Below, piece by piece: positions 1 through 11,534 of a DNA stretch of 64,000 bases. The first letter of the stretch is position 1, and every line of letters begins with the position of its first letter. The notes under the pieces are model-generated. The model saw only the letters and a list, made by a program, of their open reading frames with translations, was not told where the DNA came from and searched no databases. Where the stretch lies: the NCBI GenBank assembly GCA_035544955.1, contig DASZZN010000014.1, positions 62,001-126,000 on the forward strand, written 5' to 3'. Made by a program: the position numbers and the translations under genes. Source of the DNA: Candidatus Dormiibacterota bacterium. Its GTDB lineage: Bacteria; Chloroflexota; Dormibacteria; CF-121.

Positions 1-41
1 CTCGAGCTAAGCCCCTCGCATCGGGCTACGATGGAACGCGC

Positions 42-461
42 ATGCCGCAGGACAGCGCCGTCTATCGGATCGGATTGATCGAAGCCATCATCCTGCTGCT
101 GCTGCTCGTCCTCACCTTTGGCGCGATCACCATCATGGCTCGCGAGCGGTGGCTCGCGCTCGGCGTGGCGGAAGCGCTGCTGGCGCGCCTGGCCGTGTCG
201 GCGGTGGTGGCCTCGATCGCGGTGACCGGGCTCAGCGGCGTGGTGCTCAACCTCGTCCAGGGCATCGCCCTCTCCGACCCGAACCTCGCGGTGTCCGCGG
301 CGCGCAATCAGGCGGTGGTGGGTATCACGCTGGCGCTGGCCCTGACGGCCGCGAGCATCCTCCGGATCGAGATGTATCATCGGCGGCTCGCCAACCCACC
401 CGTCCAGGAAGAGGACGCCGACTGGAAGGTCGAGCCACCCGACATCGCCGGCCGCCGCTAA
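42..461 (+). CDS. Small integral membrane protein, unknown function
   Basis: A 139-residue protein with three hydrophobic stretches (about residues 13-32, 45-72 and 90-108) and a hydrophilic acidic C-terminus. I recognise no family. The ATG has no clear Shine-Dalgarno. It stands alone on the plus strand, converging with the binding-protein gene that follows; a GC-rich hairpin lies between the two stops. The absence of a longer alternative frame and the clean membrane topology support it as a real gene, but its role cannot be inferred from its neighbours. Confidence 0.6.
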   Translation: MPQDSAVYRIGLIEAIILLLLLVLTFGAITIMARERWLALGVAEALLARLAVSAVVASIAVTGLSGVVLNLVQGIALSDPNLAVSAARNQAVVGITLALALTAASILRIEMYHRRLANPPVQEEDADWKVEPPDIAGRR

Positions 462-464
462 AGG

Positions 465-497
465 TCCCTCCCCCTCGGGGGGAGGGTAGGGTGGGGG
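465..497. repeat. GC hairpin repeat, copy 1
   Basis: CCCTCCCC (466-473) and GGGGAGGG (479-486) form an 8-bp stem, followed by TAGGGTGGGGG. The same arrangement recurs at 21639-21670, again just after a plus-strand stop codon. Here it sits between two convergent genes, so it may act as a bidirectional terminator, although there is no T-run. Confidence 0.6.
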
Positions 498-1412
498 CTA
501 CGAGCTGCTCGGGCTGGGCGTCACTACGATTTGCGAGGCCGGGATCTCTCCATCCAGCAGATTCCACCTGGTGAGGATCGTGCGATACGTCCCGTCCTTG
601 TAGATGGCCATCATGGCCTGCTGCATCGCCTTGAGGAGTTCGCCGTTCTTGGGATCGATCGCGATCCCCTCCGGATTCGTCTTGAACGGCGCGCCGGCCT
701 GCTCCAGCTGGTCGGGGGTCTGCTTGACGAAGTAGGCCGCCACTGGCGAATCATCGAGCGCGGCCTCCACCCCGTGCTGCTTGAGAATCAGCACCGCCTG
801 GAGGTCGGTCGGGTACACCTGTTTGCTGATCTTGCTGTCCTTGCATACGCCACCATTCGCCTCGTCGATGGAGGTCTCCTCCGGGCTCTGCACCTGGACG
901 GAGACTTTCTTGCCGCAGAGGTCACTCAGGCCGGTGATCGCCGAGGGGTTGCCCTTTCGCACCAGGATCGCCTGCCCGGCGCGGAAGTAGGCAACGAGGG
1001 CAACCTGCCGCTGGACATCGGGGGTGATCTGCAAGGCCGAGATGATGGCGTCGCCCTTCTTGGCCAGCAGGGCCGGGACGAGTTGCGGCGTATCGGTTGT
1101 CTGGATGGTGGCCGTCATCCCCATCCTGGCAGCGACGGCCTGCGCGATCTCGATGTCGAACCCGACCGCCTGTTGGGTGGAGGCATCGATCGATTCCTGC
1201 GGCGGGTAGGTGGTGTCCGAAAGAAACGTGATGGTGCCGGGCCGGACCAGGTTGGTCGGGGGCGTGATGGCGGGCGGCGTCGGACTGGCAATTGCCAGCG
1301 CCGTCGTCGAGGGCGACGCTTTGGCGACCCCAGGGCTGGGGAGACTGCAGGCACCGAGCGTCATGGCGAGGAATGCGCTCAGCGCGAGACGTCTCTGCAG
1401 CGCGGCCGTCAT
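498..1412 (-). CDS. Amino-acid ABC transporter substrate-binding lipoprotein
   Basis: A 304-residue periplasmic (or surface-anchored) binding protein of the family-3 solute-binding type, expected to capture a polar amino acid for an ABC importer. It begins with a lipoprotein signal: hydrophobic segment then the lipobox LGAC around residues 19-22. A Ser/Pro/Thr linker follows, then the two-lobe fold with the typical FDIEIAQAVAARMG segment and a FLSDTTYPP ligand-binding start. A GAGGAG ribosome site precedes the ATG. No permease or ATPase gene is adjacent, so the partner transporter is elsewhere. It is transcribed divergently from the histidine operon, which makes a histidine or glutamate ligand attractive, but the sequence does not prove this. 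Confidence 0.85.
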   Translation of the reverse strand: MTAALQRRLALSAFLAMTLGACSLPSPGVAKASPSTTALAIASPTPPAITPPTNLVRPGTITFLSDTTYPPQESIDASTQQAVGFDIEIAQAVAARMGMTATIQTTDTPQLVPALLAKKGDAIISALQITPDVQRQVALVAYFRAGQAILVRKGNPSAITGLSDLCGKKVSVQVQSPEETSIDEANGGVCKDSKISKQVYPTDLQAVLILKQHGVEAALDDSPVAAYFVKQTPDQLEQAGAPFKTNPEGIAIDPKNGELLKAMQQAMMAIYKDGTYRTILTRWNLLDGEIPASQIVVTPSPSSS

Positions 1413-1504
1413 CTCCCCGCTCCTCGCCCGAACGGGGTTATTGTCCTGGCCAAAATTAGCGACCCAATTCTACGACCGCCGTCCCCGCCCGGCGCATCAG
1501 CCTT

Positions 1505-3028
1505 ATGCTGAGCCCCTTGCCAGTCACACTCGACGGCCAGTCGCTGAGCCCTGCCGATGTGGTGGCGGTGGCTCGCCATGGCGAGCGTGTCAGCCTGGGG
1601 CCGCAGGCGAAGACCCGGCTCCAGCAAGCCCGACGGCTGGTCGATCGCCTGGTCGCCGAAGATCGGGTGGTTTACGGGCTGACCACGGGGGTGGGCGCGC
1701 TCAAGAACGTGCGCATCCCGCCGGCCGACAGCCGCCAGCTCCAGCGCAACCTGTTCATGAGCCACGCCGTCGGCGTCGGCCCGCCCCTACCCGAGGAGCT
1801 CGTCCGCGCTGGGATCCTGGTCCGGGTCAACCAGTTCTGCCAGGGGACCTCGGGGGTCAGCCCGGTGGTCGCCGAGCGGCTGGTGGATCTGCTGAACCAC
1901 GACATCTGTCCCTGGGTGCCGGAGAAGGGGTCGCTGGGGGCCAGCGGCGATCTCGCCCCCTCGGCGCACGTCGGCCTGGTGCTGATCGGGGCGGGAGACG
2001 TTCTATGGAAAGGCGAGCGGCGCAGTGGTGGCGAGGCGCTCCGCGCGGCCGGCCTCGAGCCCGTTGAGCTGCACGCCAAGGACGCGCTGAGCGTCCTCAA
2101 CGGCACCCACTTTATGACCGGAGCCGCCAGCCTGGTGCTGCACGATGCGCAGCGACTCCTCCTGACCGCCGACGTCGTGGCGGCGCTCAGTGTTGAGGCG
2201 CTGCGTGGTTCGCGCACCGCGTTCGATCCCCGCATCCACGCGGCGCGCCCACATCCCGGCCAGGTCGCGTCAGCCGCCCGCATCTTTGCCCTGACGGAAG
2301 GCAGTGGGATCGCCGAATCGCATGTCCTCTGCGACCGGGTTCAGGACGCCTACTCCTTGCGCTGCGCCGCCCAGGTGCACGGCGCCTGCCACGACGCGAT
2401 CGACTACCTGAGCCGAGTCCTTACGGTTGAGCTCAATGCCGGCACCGACAATCCGCTTGTCTTCGCCGACGACGAGGCCGTGCTCTCCGGAGGCAACTTC
2501 CACGGGGAGCCGCTGGCGCTCGCGCTCGACACCACCAACCTCGGCTTGAGCGAGATCGGCAGTATCTCCGAGCGGCGCCTGTTCCGGATGCTCACCGGGT
2601 TCCTCTCCGAGTTGCCCCCGTTCCTCACCCGCCACTCCGGCCTCGACTCAGGCTACATGCTGCTGCAGTACACCGCCGCCGCGCTGGCCACCGACAATCA
2701 ACTGCTCGCCACGCCGGCGAGCGTCCATTCCTTGCCGACGTCGGCCGACCAGGAAGACCACAACAGCATGGGCTGGCACAGTGCCCAGCGCGCGCGCCAG
2801 GTCGCGACCAACGTCGAGGCCATCCTCGGGCTCGAGGCGCTCGGCGCGGCGCAGGGCATCGACCTGCTGGCGCCCCTGAAACCCGGACGCCTGACGGGCG
2901 AGGCGCAGGCGGCGATCCGGGAGAAGGTGCCGACACTCGACCACGACCGCGTGCTCGAGCCCGAGATCCAGGCCGCCATCGGTCTGGTCCGCAGCGGCAA
3001 GCTGGCGGCAATCGCCAAAAGGGCATGA
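1505..3028 (+). CDS. hutH: Histidine ammonia-lyase
   Basis: Deaminates L-histidine to urocanate and ammonia, the first step of histidine degradation in the cytoplasm. The Ala-Ser-Gly triplet that cyclises into the MIO electrophile is seen at residues 146-148 in [11 protein letters not shown], and the catalytic Tyr region VYGLTTGVG is at residues 56-64. The length of 507 aa is normal for the family. The ATG at 1505 has no Shine-Dalgarno. The stop overlaps the hutU start (ATGA), so translation is coupled. It is the first gene of hutH-hutU-hutI-ftcD-fchA; no HutC-type repressor gene is in the window. Confidence 0.96.
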   Translation: MLSPLPVTLDGQSLSPADVVAVARHGERVSLGPQAKTRLQQARRLVDRLVAEDRVVYGLTTGVGALKNVRIPPADSRQLQRNLFMSHAVGVGPPLPEELVRAGILVRVNQFCQGTSGVSPVVAERLVDLLNHDICPWVPEKGSLGASGDLAPSAHVGLVLIGAGDVLWKGERRSGGEALRAAGLEPVELHAKDALSVLNGTHFMTGAASLVLHDAQRLLLTADVVAALSVEALRGSRTAFDPRIHAARPHPGQVASAARIFALTEGSGIAESHVLCDRVQDAYSLRCAAQVHGACHDAIDYLSRVLTVELNAGTDNPLVFADDEAVLSGGNFHGEPLALALDTTNLGLSEIGSISERRLFRMLTGFLSELPPFLTRHSGLDSGYMLLQYTAAALATDNQLLATPASVHSLPTSADQEDHNSMGWHSAQRARQVATNVEAILGLEALGAAQGIDLLAPLKPGRLTGEAQAAIREKVPTLDHDRVLEPEIQAAIGLVRSGKLAAIAKRA

Positions 3029-4674
3029 GCGTTTCCGCACCGATCCGCGCTGCGCGCGGCACCCTGTTGACTGCTCGCGGCTGGCAGCAGGAGGCGGCGC
3101 TGCGCATGCTGTGCAACAACCTGGACCCTGAGGTCGCCGAGCGCCCGGAAGACCTGGTCGTCTATGGCGGCACGGGCAAGGCGGCCCGCGACTGGCCGTC
3201 GTTCCACGCCATCGTCGCGGCCCTGCGCCGGCTCAAGGACGATGAGACGCTGCTTATCCAGTCCGGGAAAGCGGTGGGCATCTTTCGAACGCACGAGTAC
3301 GCCCCGCGCGTGCTCCTCGCGAACAGCCTGCTGGTGCCGCGTTGGGCCACGTGGGAGCATTTCTGGGAGCTCGAGCGTCTCGGCCTGATCATGTACGGGC
3401 AGATGACCGCCGGCAGCTGGATCTACATCGGCAGCCAGGGGATCCTCCAGGGAACGTACGAAACCTTTGGCGCGCTGGCGGCCAAGCGATTCGATGGCAC
3501 GCTCCGTGGACGAATCGTGTTGACCAGCGGGCTCGGCGGCATGGGCGGCGCGCAGCCGCTGGCCGTGACGATGCACGAGGGCATCGCGCTCTGTGTCGAG
3601 GTGGACGCGGCTCGAATCGAGCGCCGGCTGAAGACTCGCTACCTCGATAAGGCGACGGCGAAGCTCGATGAGGCCATCGCCTGGGCGGAAGAGGCCCGCC
3701 ACAAGAAGTCATCGACGTCGATCGGCGTGGTGGGCAATGCCGCCGAGGTCTACGCGGAGCTCCTGCGCCGAGGCTTCGAGCCCGATGTCGTCACCGACCA
3801 GACATCGGCCCATGACCCGTTGCGCGGCTATATCCCGGCGCCACTCAGCGTCGACGAAGCGGCCGATCTGCGAGCGCGCGATCCGCAGGAATATCTGGAG
3901 ATGGTGAAGCACTCGGTGCGCGAACACGTCGGGGCGATGCTCGGTTTCCAGCGCAAGGGCATCGAGACCTTCGATTACGGCAACAACCTGCGGGGTCTCG
4001 CGCTCGAGGCGGGCGTCACCAACGCCTTCGACATCCCCGGCTTCGTGCCGGCCTACATCCGCCCGCTGTTCTGCGAGGGAAAGGGCCCATTCCGCTGGGT
4101 GGCGTTGAGCGGCGACCCGGAAGACATCTATCGCACCGACCGCGCCGTCATGGAGGCGCTGCCGGACAACGAGCATCTGCACCGCTGGCTGCGGCTTGCC
4201 CGCGAGCGCGTCCAGTTCCAGGGCCTACCCGCCCGCATCTGCTGGCTCGGCTACGGCGAGCGCGCCAAGGTCGGCCTGCGCTTCAACGAGATGGTGAAGT
4301 CCGGCGAGGTTGGCGCACCGATCGTGATTGGCCGCGATCACCTCGACGCCGGCTCGGTGGCGTCGCCCTATCGCGAGACCGAGGCCATGCGCGACGGCAG
4401 CGATGCGATCGCGGACTGGCCGGTCCTCAACGCGCTGGTGAACACGGCCGCGGGCGCGAGCTGGGTTTCGGTGCACCACGGCGGCGGAGTGGGGATGGGC
4501 AACTCCATCCATGCGGGCATGGTGGTCGTCGCCGACGGGACGCCCGCGATGCGGGACCGCCTGGAGCGGGTGCTGACGACGGACCCAGGAATGGGCGTCA
4601 TCCGCCACGCGGACGCCGGCTACGAGACGGCGATCGACTTCGCCGCCGCCCACGGGATCGACCGGGCGACGTGA
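3025..4674 (+). CDS. hutU: Urocanate hydratase
   Basis: Adds water to urocanate to give 4-imidazolone-5-propionate, using tightly bound NAD+ as the electrophile. At 549 aa it has the full family length; the N-terminal segment with [20 protein letters not shown], the Gly-rich NAD-binding region ([12 protein letters not shown], about residues 166-177) and the catalytic-Cys segment [10 protein letters not shown] (about residues 404-413) are all present. The start overlaps the hutH stop by 4 nt. The next gene, hutI, begins 25 nt downstream. Confidence 0.96.
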   Translation: MSVSAPIRAARGTLLTARGWQQEAALRMLCNNLDPEVAERPEDLVVYGGTGKAARDWPSFHAIVAALRRLKDDETLLIQSGKAVGIFRTHEYAPRVLLANSLLVPRWATWEHFWELERLGLIMYGQMTAGSWIYIGSQGILQGTYETFGALAAKRFDGTLRGRIVLTSGLGGMGGAQPLAVTMHEGIALCVEVDAARIERRLKTRYLDKATAKLDEAIAWAEEARHKKSSTSIGVVGNAAEVYAELLRRGFEPDVVTDQTSAHDPLRGYIPAPLSVDEAADLRARDPQEYLEMVKHSVREHVGAMLGFQRKGIETFDYGNNLRGLALEAGVTNAFDIPGFVPAYIRPLFCEGKGPFRWVALSGDPEDIYRTDRAVMEALPDNEHLHRWLRLARERVQFQGLPARICWLGYGERAKVGLRFNEMVKSGEVGAPIVIGRDHLDAGSVASPYRETEAMRDGSDAIADWPVLNALVNTAAGASWVSVHHGGGVGMGNSIHAGMVVVADGTPAMRDRLERVLTTDPGMGVIRHADAGYETAIDFAAAHGIDRAT

Positions 4675-4699
4675 TCGACGTGACACCCACGACGCGCCG

Positions 4700-5920
4700 T
4701 TGATCCGCGCCGACTTCGCCCTGCGGCACGCCGGCCAGCTGGCCACCATGGTGCCGGTCAAGGATGATCCGCTCGGCCGGATCATGGATGGCGCGCTGGC
4801 CGCGCGTGGCGGGCGCGTCGTCTGGATCGGCGAAGACCGCGACCTCGAGTCGCAGGTTGCCCTCGACGGTGACCTGCTCGACGCGGCCGGCGCCTGCGTC
4901 ATCCCTGGGTTGGTCGACGCCCACACGCATCCGGTGTTCGCCGGGTCGCGTGCCGATGAGTTTGCGGAGCGAGTCAGTGGCGTCCCCTACCAGGCGCAGC
5001 AATCGGGCGAGCGCGGGATCGCGCGAACGATCCGGGCGACGCGCGAGGCGCATGTCTCGACGCTGATCGAGCTGGCCGCGGCCCGGGCCAACCGGTTTCT
5101 CGCCAACGGCACCACCACGATCGAGGGCAAGACCGGCTACGGGCTCGATCTCGACAACGAGGCCAGGTCGCTCGAGGTCCTGCGGCAGGTCGGCGAGCAG
5201 ACGCGGTTACGGGTGGTGCCCACCTTTCTCGGAGCCCATGCCGTGCCGCCCGGCGTCGACCGCCGCGCCTACCTGCATTCGGTGATCGACGAAATGCTTC
5301 CCGCCTTCAAGCAATGGGCCGTCTTCTGCGACGCCTGGTGTGAGGCCACCGCGTTCACGCCAGCGGAGACCCGGGCCGTGCTCTCGCGCGCCAAGGCGCT
5401 CGGCTACGAGATTCGCATCCACGCGGCGCAGCTCGCGCCGGGTGAAGGACCGGACATCGCCGCCGAGCTGGGGGCGTGCAGTGCCGACCACCTCGAGTTC
5501 GCCACACCGGCGCAGATCAAGGCGCTGGCGCAGGCGGGCACCGTGGCCGTGCTCTGCCCAGGAGCCAACTTCACTACCCACGGACCACCTCCACCGATCA
5601 AGGCCATGCGCGAGGCGAAGTTGTCGATCGCGATCGCCTCGGATCTCAACCCCGGCACGAGCAACTCCGAAAGCCTGCCGCTGGCGATGGCGCTCGCTTG
5701 CGTCCAGTGGGGAATGACGCCACTGGAGGTGCTGACCGGCGCGACGGTGCATGCGGCGCACTCGCTGAAGCTGGACGGGCTCGCCGGCTGTTTGCGGCCA
5801 GGAAGTTTTGCGGACTGCGCCGTCGTCGACGTCGAAACCCCGGAAGCCATTCCCTACTATGTCGGCGTGAATCGCGTCATCCGGACGGTCGTGGGAGGTG
5901 CGGTCTGGGAGCCCTTGTAG
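4700..5920 (+). CDS. hutI: Imidazolonepropionase
   Basis: Metal-dependent amidohydrolase that opens imidazolone propionate to N-formimino-L-glutamate. The 406-aa protein carries the metal-binding VDAHTHPVFAG motif at about residues 72-82, a second His in IHAAQLAPGEGP and the metal-ligand region IASDLNPGT. The start is TTG at 4700, chosen because it places the usual N-terminus before the beta-strand IRADFALRHAG. The 3' end overlaps the start of the formiminotransferase. Confidence 0.95.
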   Translation: MIRADFALRHAGQLATMVPVKDDPLGRIMDGALAARGGRVVWIGEDRDLESQVALDGDLLDAAGACVIPGLVDAHTHPVFAGSRADEFAERVSGVPYQAQQSGERGIARTIRATREAHVSTLIELAAARANRFLANGTTTIEGKTGYGLDLDNEARSLEVLRQVGEQTRLRVVPTFLGAHAVPPGVDRRAYLHSVIDEMLPAFKQWAVFCDAWCEATAFTPAETRAVLSRAKALGYEIRIHAAQLAPGEGPDIAAELGACSADHLEFATPAQIKALAQAGTVAVLCPGANFTTHGPPPPIKAMREAKLSIAIASDLNPGTSNSESLPLAMALACVQWGMTPLEVLTGATVHAAHSLKLDGLAGCLRPGSFADCAVVDVETPEAIPYYVGVNRVIRTVVGGAVWEPL

Positions 5921-6804
5921 AGTGCGTCCCGAATTTTTCTGAGGGCCGGCGGCTCGATGTCATCACCGCGATCGCCGATGCGATCCGAGATGCGGGCGCC
6001 CGCGTGATCGACGTTCAGGCCGACGCCGCCCACAACCGGATGGTGGTCACCTTCGTGGCCGAGCCGTCGCTGGCGATTGACGCGGCGATGGCTGGCGCCA
6101 CCGTCGCGACGCAACGGATCGACCTGCGCCACCACCGCGGCGAGCATCCGCGAATGGGCGCGACCGACGTCGTCCCCTTCGTCCCGTTCGCCGACCTGCC
6201 GATGAGCCTGTGTGTCGACCTTGCGCACACGTTCGGGGCGCGCCTCTGGAAGGAGCTCCACGTCCCTGTCTACTACTACGGCGAAGCCGCACGGCGCGTC
6301 GAGCGCCGCGAGCTGGAGAAGGTCCGGCTCGGCGGCTTCGAGGACCTCGTCAGCCATATCAAGGACTTCGAGCGCGCGCCGGACGAGGGTCCCCTGGAAG
6401 TCCACCCGAGCGCCGGTGCGACCGCCGTGGGCGCGCGCATTCCGCTGATCGCCTACAACGTCAATCTCAAGACCGCGGACCTGCAGGTCGCTAAGGACAT
6501 TGCGAAAACGATTCGCGCCTCATCGGGTGGTTTGCCCAATGTCAAGGCGCTCGGCTTCGAGCTCGCCGACCGCGGCCTGGTTCAGGTGTCGATGAACCTG
6601 ACCGATTACCGCGTCACGAACATCTGGAAAGTCTTCACCGTCATTCGCGACGAGGCCCGGCGTCGCGGGGTCGAGGTCGAGGCATCGGAGATCGTTGGCA
6701 CCATTCCGCTGGACGCCGCGGTCGGCGTCATCAAGGAGGCGGTTATCGAGCCGGCGTTTCGCATGGACCAGATCCTCGAGAAGCGCGTGTGGGCCGCGGA
6801 ATGA
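5905..6804 (+). CDS. ftcD: Glutamate formiminotransferase (CTG start)
   Basis: Transfers the formimino group of N-formiminoglutamate to tetrahydrofolate, releasing glutamate. The family N-terminus LVECVPNFSEGR is intact at residues 4-15, but no ATG, GTG or TTG lies near it in frame. A CTG at 5905 is the best start: GGGAGG lies 6 nt upstream (5893-5898) and the resulting 299 aa is the normal length of a stand-alone transferase. It overlaps the end of hutI by 16 nt and its stop overlaps the cyclodeaminase ATG. In animals the two activities are fused; here they are separate coupled genes. Confidence 0.9.
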   Translation: MGALVECVPNFSEGRRLDVITAIADAIRDAGARVIDVQADAAHNRMVVTFVAEPSLAIDAAMAGATVATQRIDLRHHRGEHPRMGATDVVPFVPFADLPMSLCVDLAHTFGARLWKELHVPVYYYGEAARRVERRELEKVRLGGFEDLVSHIKDFERAPDEGPLEVHPSAGATAVGARIPLIAYNVNLKTADLQVAKDIAKTIRASSGGLPNVKALGFELADRGLVQVSMNLTDYRVTNIWKVFTVIRDEARRRGVEVEASEIVGTIPLDAAVGVIKEAVIEPAFRMDQILEKRVWAAE

Positions 6805-7364
6805 CCGCGGTCAAAGACCAAACGATTGGTGACTACCTGCGGGCGCTGGCATCGACGGCCGCCGTGCCCGGTGGCGGAAGCGCGGCGGCGTTGGCGGCCG
6901 CCATGGGTGCGGCGCTGGTGAGCATGGTGGCGAAGCTCAGCGCGAAGAAGGCGAAGGGGAACGAGGACCGGGTGCTCCTGGAGGGCCTCGTGCCAGAACT
7001 CGACCAGCTCTCCACGCGCTTGCTGCAGCTGAGCCAGGACGACGTCGACGCCTACCGTGCGGTGATCGATACGCGAAAATCGGGCGCGCAGGGCGACGCG
7101 TTGGCGCGCGCCTACGAGCGGGCCGCTGAGGTGCCATTAGCGTCCGCAACGGCAGCGGCGCGCGGCCTGGCACTGGTGCCCGAGGTCAGCAAGCGAGCGT
7201 GGGAAATGACGGCCTCGGACCTGGCGGTCGGCAGTGAGCTGTTGGAGACCGGCTTTGCCGGCGCGCTCGGGAACGTCGCCATCAACCTCCCCGAGCTGCG
7301 TGGCGAAGCCGCCGCTCGCATCGAGCGCGCCTACCTCGAGCTACGGACCCTGAAAGCGCAGTAA
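6801..7364 (+). CDS. fchA: Formiminotetrahydrofolate cyclodeaminase
   Basis: Converts 5-formimino-THF to 5,10-methenyl-THF and ammonia, completing salvage of the histidine one-carbon unit. It has 187 aa with the family's N-terminal PGGGSAAALAAAMGAALVSM segment (about residues 24-43) and an all-helical pattern. ATG at 6801 overlaps the previous stop (ATGA); an earlier in-frame GTG at 6789 is less likely because it would overlap the transferase further. The family also includes methenyl-THF cyclohydrolases, but the operon context favours the cyclodeaminase. Confidence 0.93.
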   Translation: MTAVKDQTIGDYLRALASTAAVPGGGSAAALAAAMGAALVSMVAKLSAKKAKGNEDRVLLEGLVPELDQLSTRLLQLSQDDVDAYRAVIDTRKSGAQGDALARAYERAAEVPLASATAAARGLALVPEVSKRAWEMTASDLAVGSELLETGFAGALGNVAINLPELRGEAAARIERAYLELRTLKAQ

Positions 7365-7388
7365 GCTGGCGCCAGGAATTTTTCGGGG

Positions 7389-7793
7389 GTGACGCATTTG
7401 GGCAATCGAGCGACGGTGCAAAGGGTGGCGTTTGTCTTCGGTGCCATTTACCTCGCGGTCGGCATCATTGGGTTCCTGCCGTTTTTAGGCGGCTCCGTGA
7501 CCATGACGAATAGCAAGCTCCTCGGACTTTTCAACATCAACCTGCTGCACAACCTGGTCCATGTCGTGATCGGCATCGCCGGGCTCGCCGCGGTCACCAG
7601 TCTCCCGAACTCAAGACGGTTCTGCCAGGTCGTCGGCGTGGTCCTGCTGCTGCTCGGGGTGCTCGGTGTCTTTGTCGCCAATCCGCTCGGACTCCTCTAC
7701 ATCGGTCAGCTCGACATCCCGCTCCACCTGGTGACCGGTGCGGTGCTCGCCTATTTCGGCTTCGCGGCACCTGTCTCGACCAGGAGCGCGTAG
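7389..7793 (+). CDS. DUF4383-type membrane protein
   Basis: A 134-aa protein with four membrane segments (about residues 13-33, 52-72, 82-99 and 106-126). The pattern AFVFGAIYLAVGIIGFLPF then NLLHNLVHVVIGIAG matches the DUF4383 family, common in Actinomycetota and Chloroflexota and functionally uncharacterised. The GTG at 7389 is preceded by a short G-run. It follows the histidine operon by 24 nt and may be read through with it, though no functional link is evident. Confidence 0.8.
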   Translation: MTHLGNRATVQRVAFVFGAIYLAVGIIGFLPFLGGSVTMTNSKLLGLFNINLLHNLVHVVIGIAGLAAVTSLPNSRRFCQVVGVVLLLLGVLGVFVANPLGLLYIGQLDIPLHLVTGAVLAYFGFAAPVSTRSA

Positions 7794-7822
7794 CGCCGAG
7801 TCGGGCCTATGAGGCCCCTGAA

Positions 7823-8356
7823 ATGACGCGATCAAATTTGCTTTCTGTCTTGGCCGAGATTCGAGAGAGGTTAGCGGCCGCAAGCCCGGCCCCTTGGACC
7901 GTAGAAACCGATTCGAACGGCGTCAAACACATACGGGTCGGCGCTGAACAAAGTAGCGCTCAACTCTCGGTGAAGCGAGACCAAGAGCCCGGCGACGACG
8001 CCGATGTGGAATTTATCGCTATGTCCCGTAACGTCTTGCCTCGCCTCGTCAGCGCCCTTGACGGAAAACAAAGGTCGGTGACCATTGAGGAATTGGACAT
8101 GATTGACGCTGTCGCGAACCGGGCTACCCCAGGTCCGTGGACAGCTTTCAATGAGGAAGTCCAACCAATCGGCGGGCCAAGCATGATATGGGTGGGCGGG
8201 GACGACGATCCCGACATGTACTTGTGGTTGGGTACCAAAATTGCTTCGCCTGGTGATGTCAACTTCGTGGCTCATGCTCGCGAGGATGTGCCTACTCTCG
8301 TGGAGGCGATTAGGGCTCGGCTCCATGGCACAAGCGAGCAGAACTTTCGGCAATAG
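7823..8356 (+). CDS. Hypothetical protein with internal duplication
   Basis: A 177-aa soluble, acidic protein made of two similar halves. Residues about 20-82 contain ASPAPWTVE followed by ADVEFIAMSRNVLPRLVSAL; residues about 102-168 contain ATPGPWTAF followed by GDVNFVAHAREDVPTLVEAI. The PGPW...DxxFIAHARxDVPxLV arrangement resembles small proteins often found on phages and mobile islands. Codon use is clearly less GC-biased than the neighbours (many A/T third positions), suggesting recent acquisition. Function unknown. Confidence 0.7.
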   Translation: MTRSNLLSVLAEIRERLAAASPAPWTVETDSNGVKHIRVGAEQSSAQLSVKRDQEPGDDADVEFIAMSRNVLPRLVSALDGKQRSVTIEELDMIDAVANRATPGPWTAFNEEVQPIGGPSMIWVGGDDDPDMYLWLGTKIASPGDVNFVAHAREDVPTLVEAIRARLHGTSEQNFRQ

Positions 8357-8427
8357 GTGCCTTCGCGTACTGGGCTGGGCTGCAAGCGGCCCCGCTTCCG
8401 CAGGGGTCCGTTAGGCGGTATCGCCGA

Positions 8428-8433
8428 TAAACT
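8428..8433 (+). promoter_or_regulatory. -10 box for leaderless start of the hydrolase
   Basis: TAAACT lies exactly 6 nt before the ATG at 8440 and no Shine-Dalgarno is present, as expected for a transcript that begins at the start codon. No convincing -35 box is seen. Confidence 0.45.
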
Positions 8434-8439
8434 CAAGTC

Positions 8440-9351
8440 ATGGCGGCGCAGTTTCCGTCCTTCGAGAGCCGAACGGTGACGATGGACGGGGTCAATATCC
8501 ACTACGTCTGTGGCGGCAGCGGCTCGCCGCTGGTGCTGATTCACGGCCTCGGCAGCTCAGCGGCGGTTGAGTTCTATTACAATCTCGAGCCGCTCGCGGC
8601 GCATCATCGGGTGCTTGCGATCGACCTGCCGGGCTTCGGCAAGTCCGACAAACCCATGCTCGAGTACACGATCGACCTCTTCGTCAAGGCGGTCCGAGAT
8701 CTGATGACGTCCGAAGGCCTCGAGCGGGCCGCCGTGATGGGCGTCTCGATGGGCGGGCGCGTCGCGTTGGGCCTGGCCCTCGATTCACCAGAGCTGGTCG
8801 AGCGACTCGTGCTGGTCGATGCGCTCGGGGTCGGTCCGCCGCGGCGCGTGCTCGCTTACCGCGTCTTGCTGACAAAGGGTCTTGGAGAGCTCACCCTCCG
8901 CGGAACGGCGCGGGCCTTGCGACGGATGAATCCGGCGACCATCCGCCGATTCTGGGGATGGTATCTGCGTCGGCCCGACCGGGTCGAGACCACCTGGAGC
9001 GATGAGCGGATCGCCAACCACGGCACGCTGCTGTCGACGCCGGAGTATCGCGCCGCCTACCTCTCAGCCCTCCGCTCGATCGCCGGGGTGACGCAGCTTC
9101 GGGGTGGCATTGGCGTCGAGGACCGGCTCTCCGAGCTGCGCATGCCGACGCTCCTGATCTGGGGCCGGCACGACCACATCTTTCCGGTGCGCCATGCCGA
9201 GGCGGCGAAAGACAAGCTTCCCCGCGGAAGGGTCGTTGTCTTCGATGACAGTGGACACACCCCGCAGATGGAAGAGCCAGACCGGTTCAACCGGCTCGTC
9301 CTCGACTTTCTCACCGAACCGGCCGACCGGTCGGGTGAGGGGGTCGCGTAG
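8440..9351 (+). CDS. Alpha/beta-fold hydrolase
   Basis: A 303-aa cytoplasmic hydrolase with a classic alpha/beta-hydrolase layout: oxyanion-hole region LIHGLGSS (about residues 30-37), nucleophile elbow GVSMGG (Ser near residue 105), acid in WGRHDHIFP, and catalytic His in DDSGHTPQMEEP near the C-terminus. A helical cap lies between the elbow and the acid. It resembles the haloalkane dehalogenase/C-C hydrolase branch, but the substrate cannot be assigned. It ends 12 nt before typA. Confidence 0.85.
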   Translation: MAAQFPSFESRTVTMDGVNIHYVCGGSGSPLVLIHGLGSSAAVEFYYNLEPLAAHHRVLAIDLPGFGKSDKPMLEYTIDLFVKAVRDLMTSEGLERAAVMGVSMGGRVALGLALDSPELVERLVLVDALGVGPPRRVLAYRVLLTKGLGELTLRGTARALRRMNPATIRRFWGWYLRRPDRVETTWSDERIANHGTLLSTPEYRAAYLSALRSIAGVTQLRGGIGVEDRLSELRMPTLLIWGRHDHIFPVRHAEAAKDKLPRGRVVVFDDSGHTPQMEEPDRFNRLVLDFLTEPADRSGEGVA

Positions 9352-9363
9352 GATGGTCCATCC

Positions 9364-11210
<1,847 letters not shown>

Positions 11211-11214
<4 letters not shown>

Positions 11215-11468
11215 GCGAGCGGGTGGCCCATCCGGGCGGCGTAGTAGGCGAGCACCCACTGGAAGAGCAAAACGAGGCCCCATATAAGTAGGATGGCGCC
11301 CGCCAGTCCCAGCGCCGCTGGCCAGAGCCGCTTCAGCCGGTAGCGGGCGAACTGGGGAAAAGTCGCCCAGAAGGCGGTGGATAGGAGGGCGTCCCGATGG
11401 GCCTGGCGAAGCGCGATTCGAAGCAGGACGATGCCGGCGAGGGAGAGCCACAACGCGAGGATCAGCAT
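11211..11468 (-). CDS. Small two-span membrane protein
   Basis: 85 aa with hydrophobic segments at about residues 2-20 and 50-73 separated by a basic stretch (YRLKRLWP). Its stop overlaps the typA stop by 3 nt in convergent orientation, and the frame is open across the whole gap between typA and nrdJ. No family is recognised. The good membrane topology supports it, but the size makes it uncertain. Confidence 0.5.
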
Positions 11469-11534
11469 CGGGCTGGTACGGGCATATGTTGTGGCCAGCG
11501 CTGTCTGAAAACCCTACCGGCTGTGGTAAACTGC

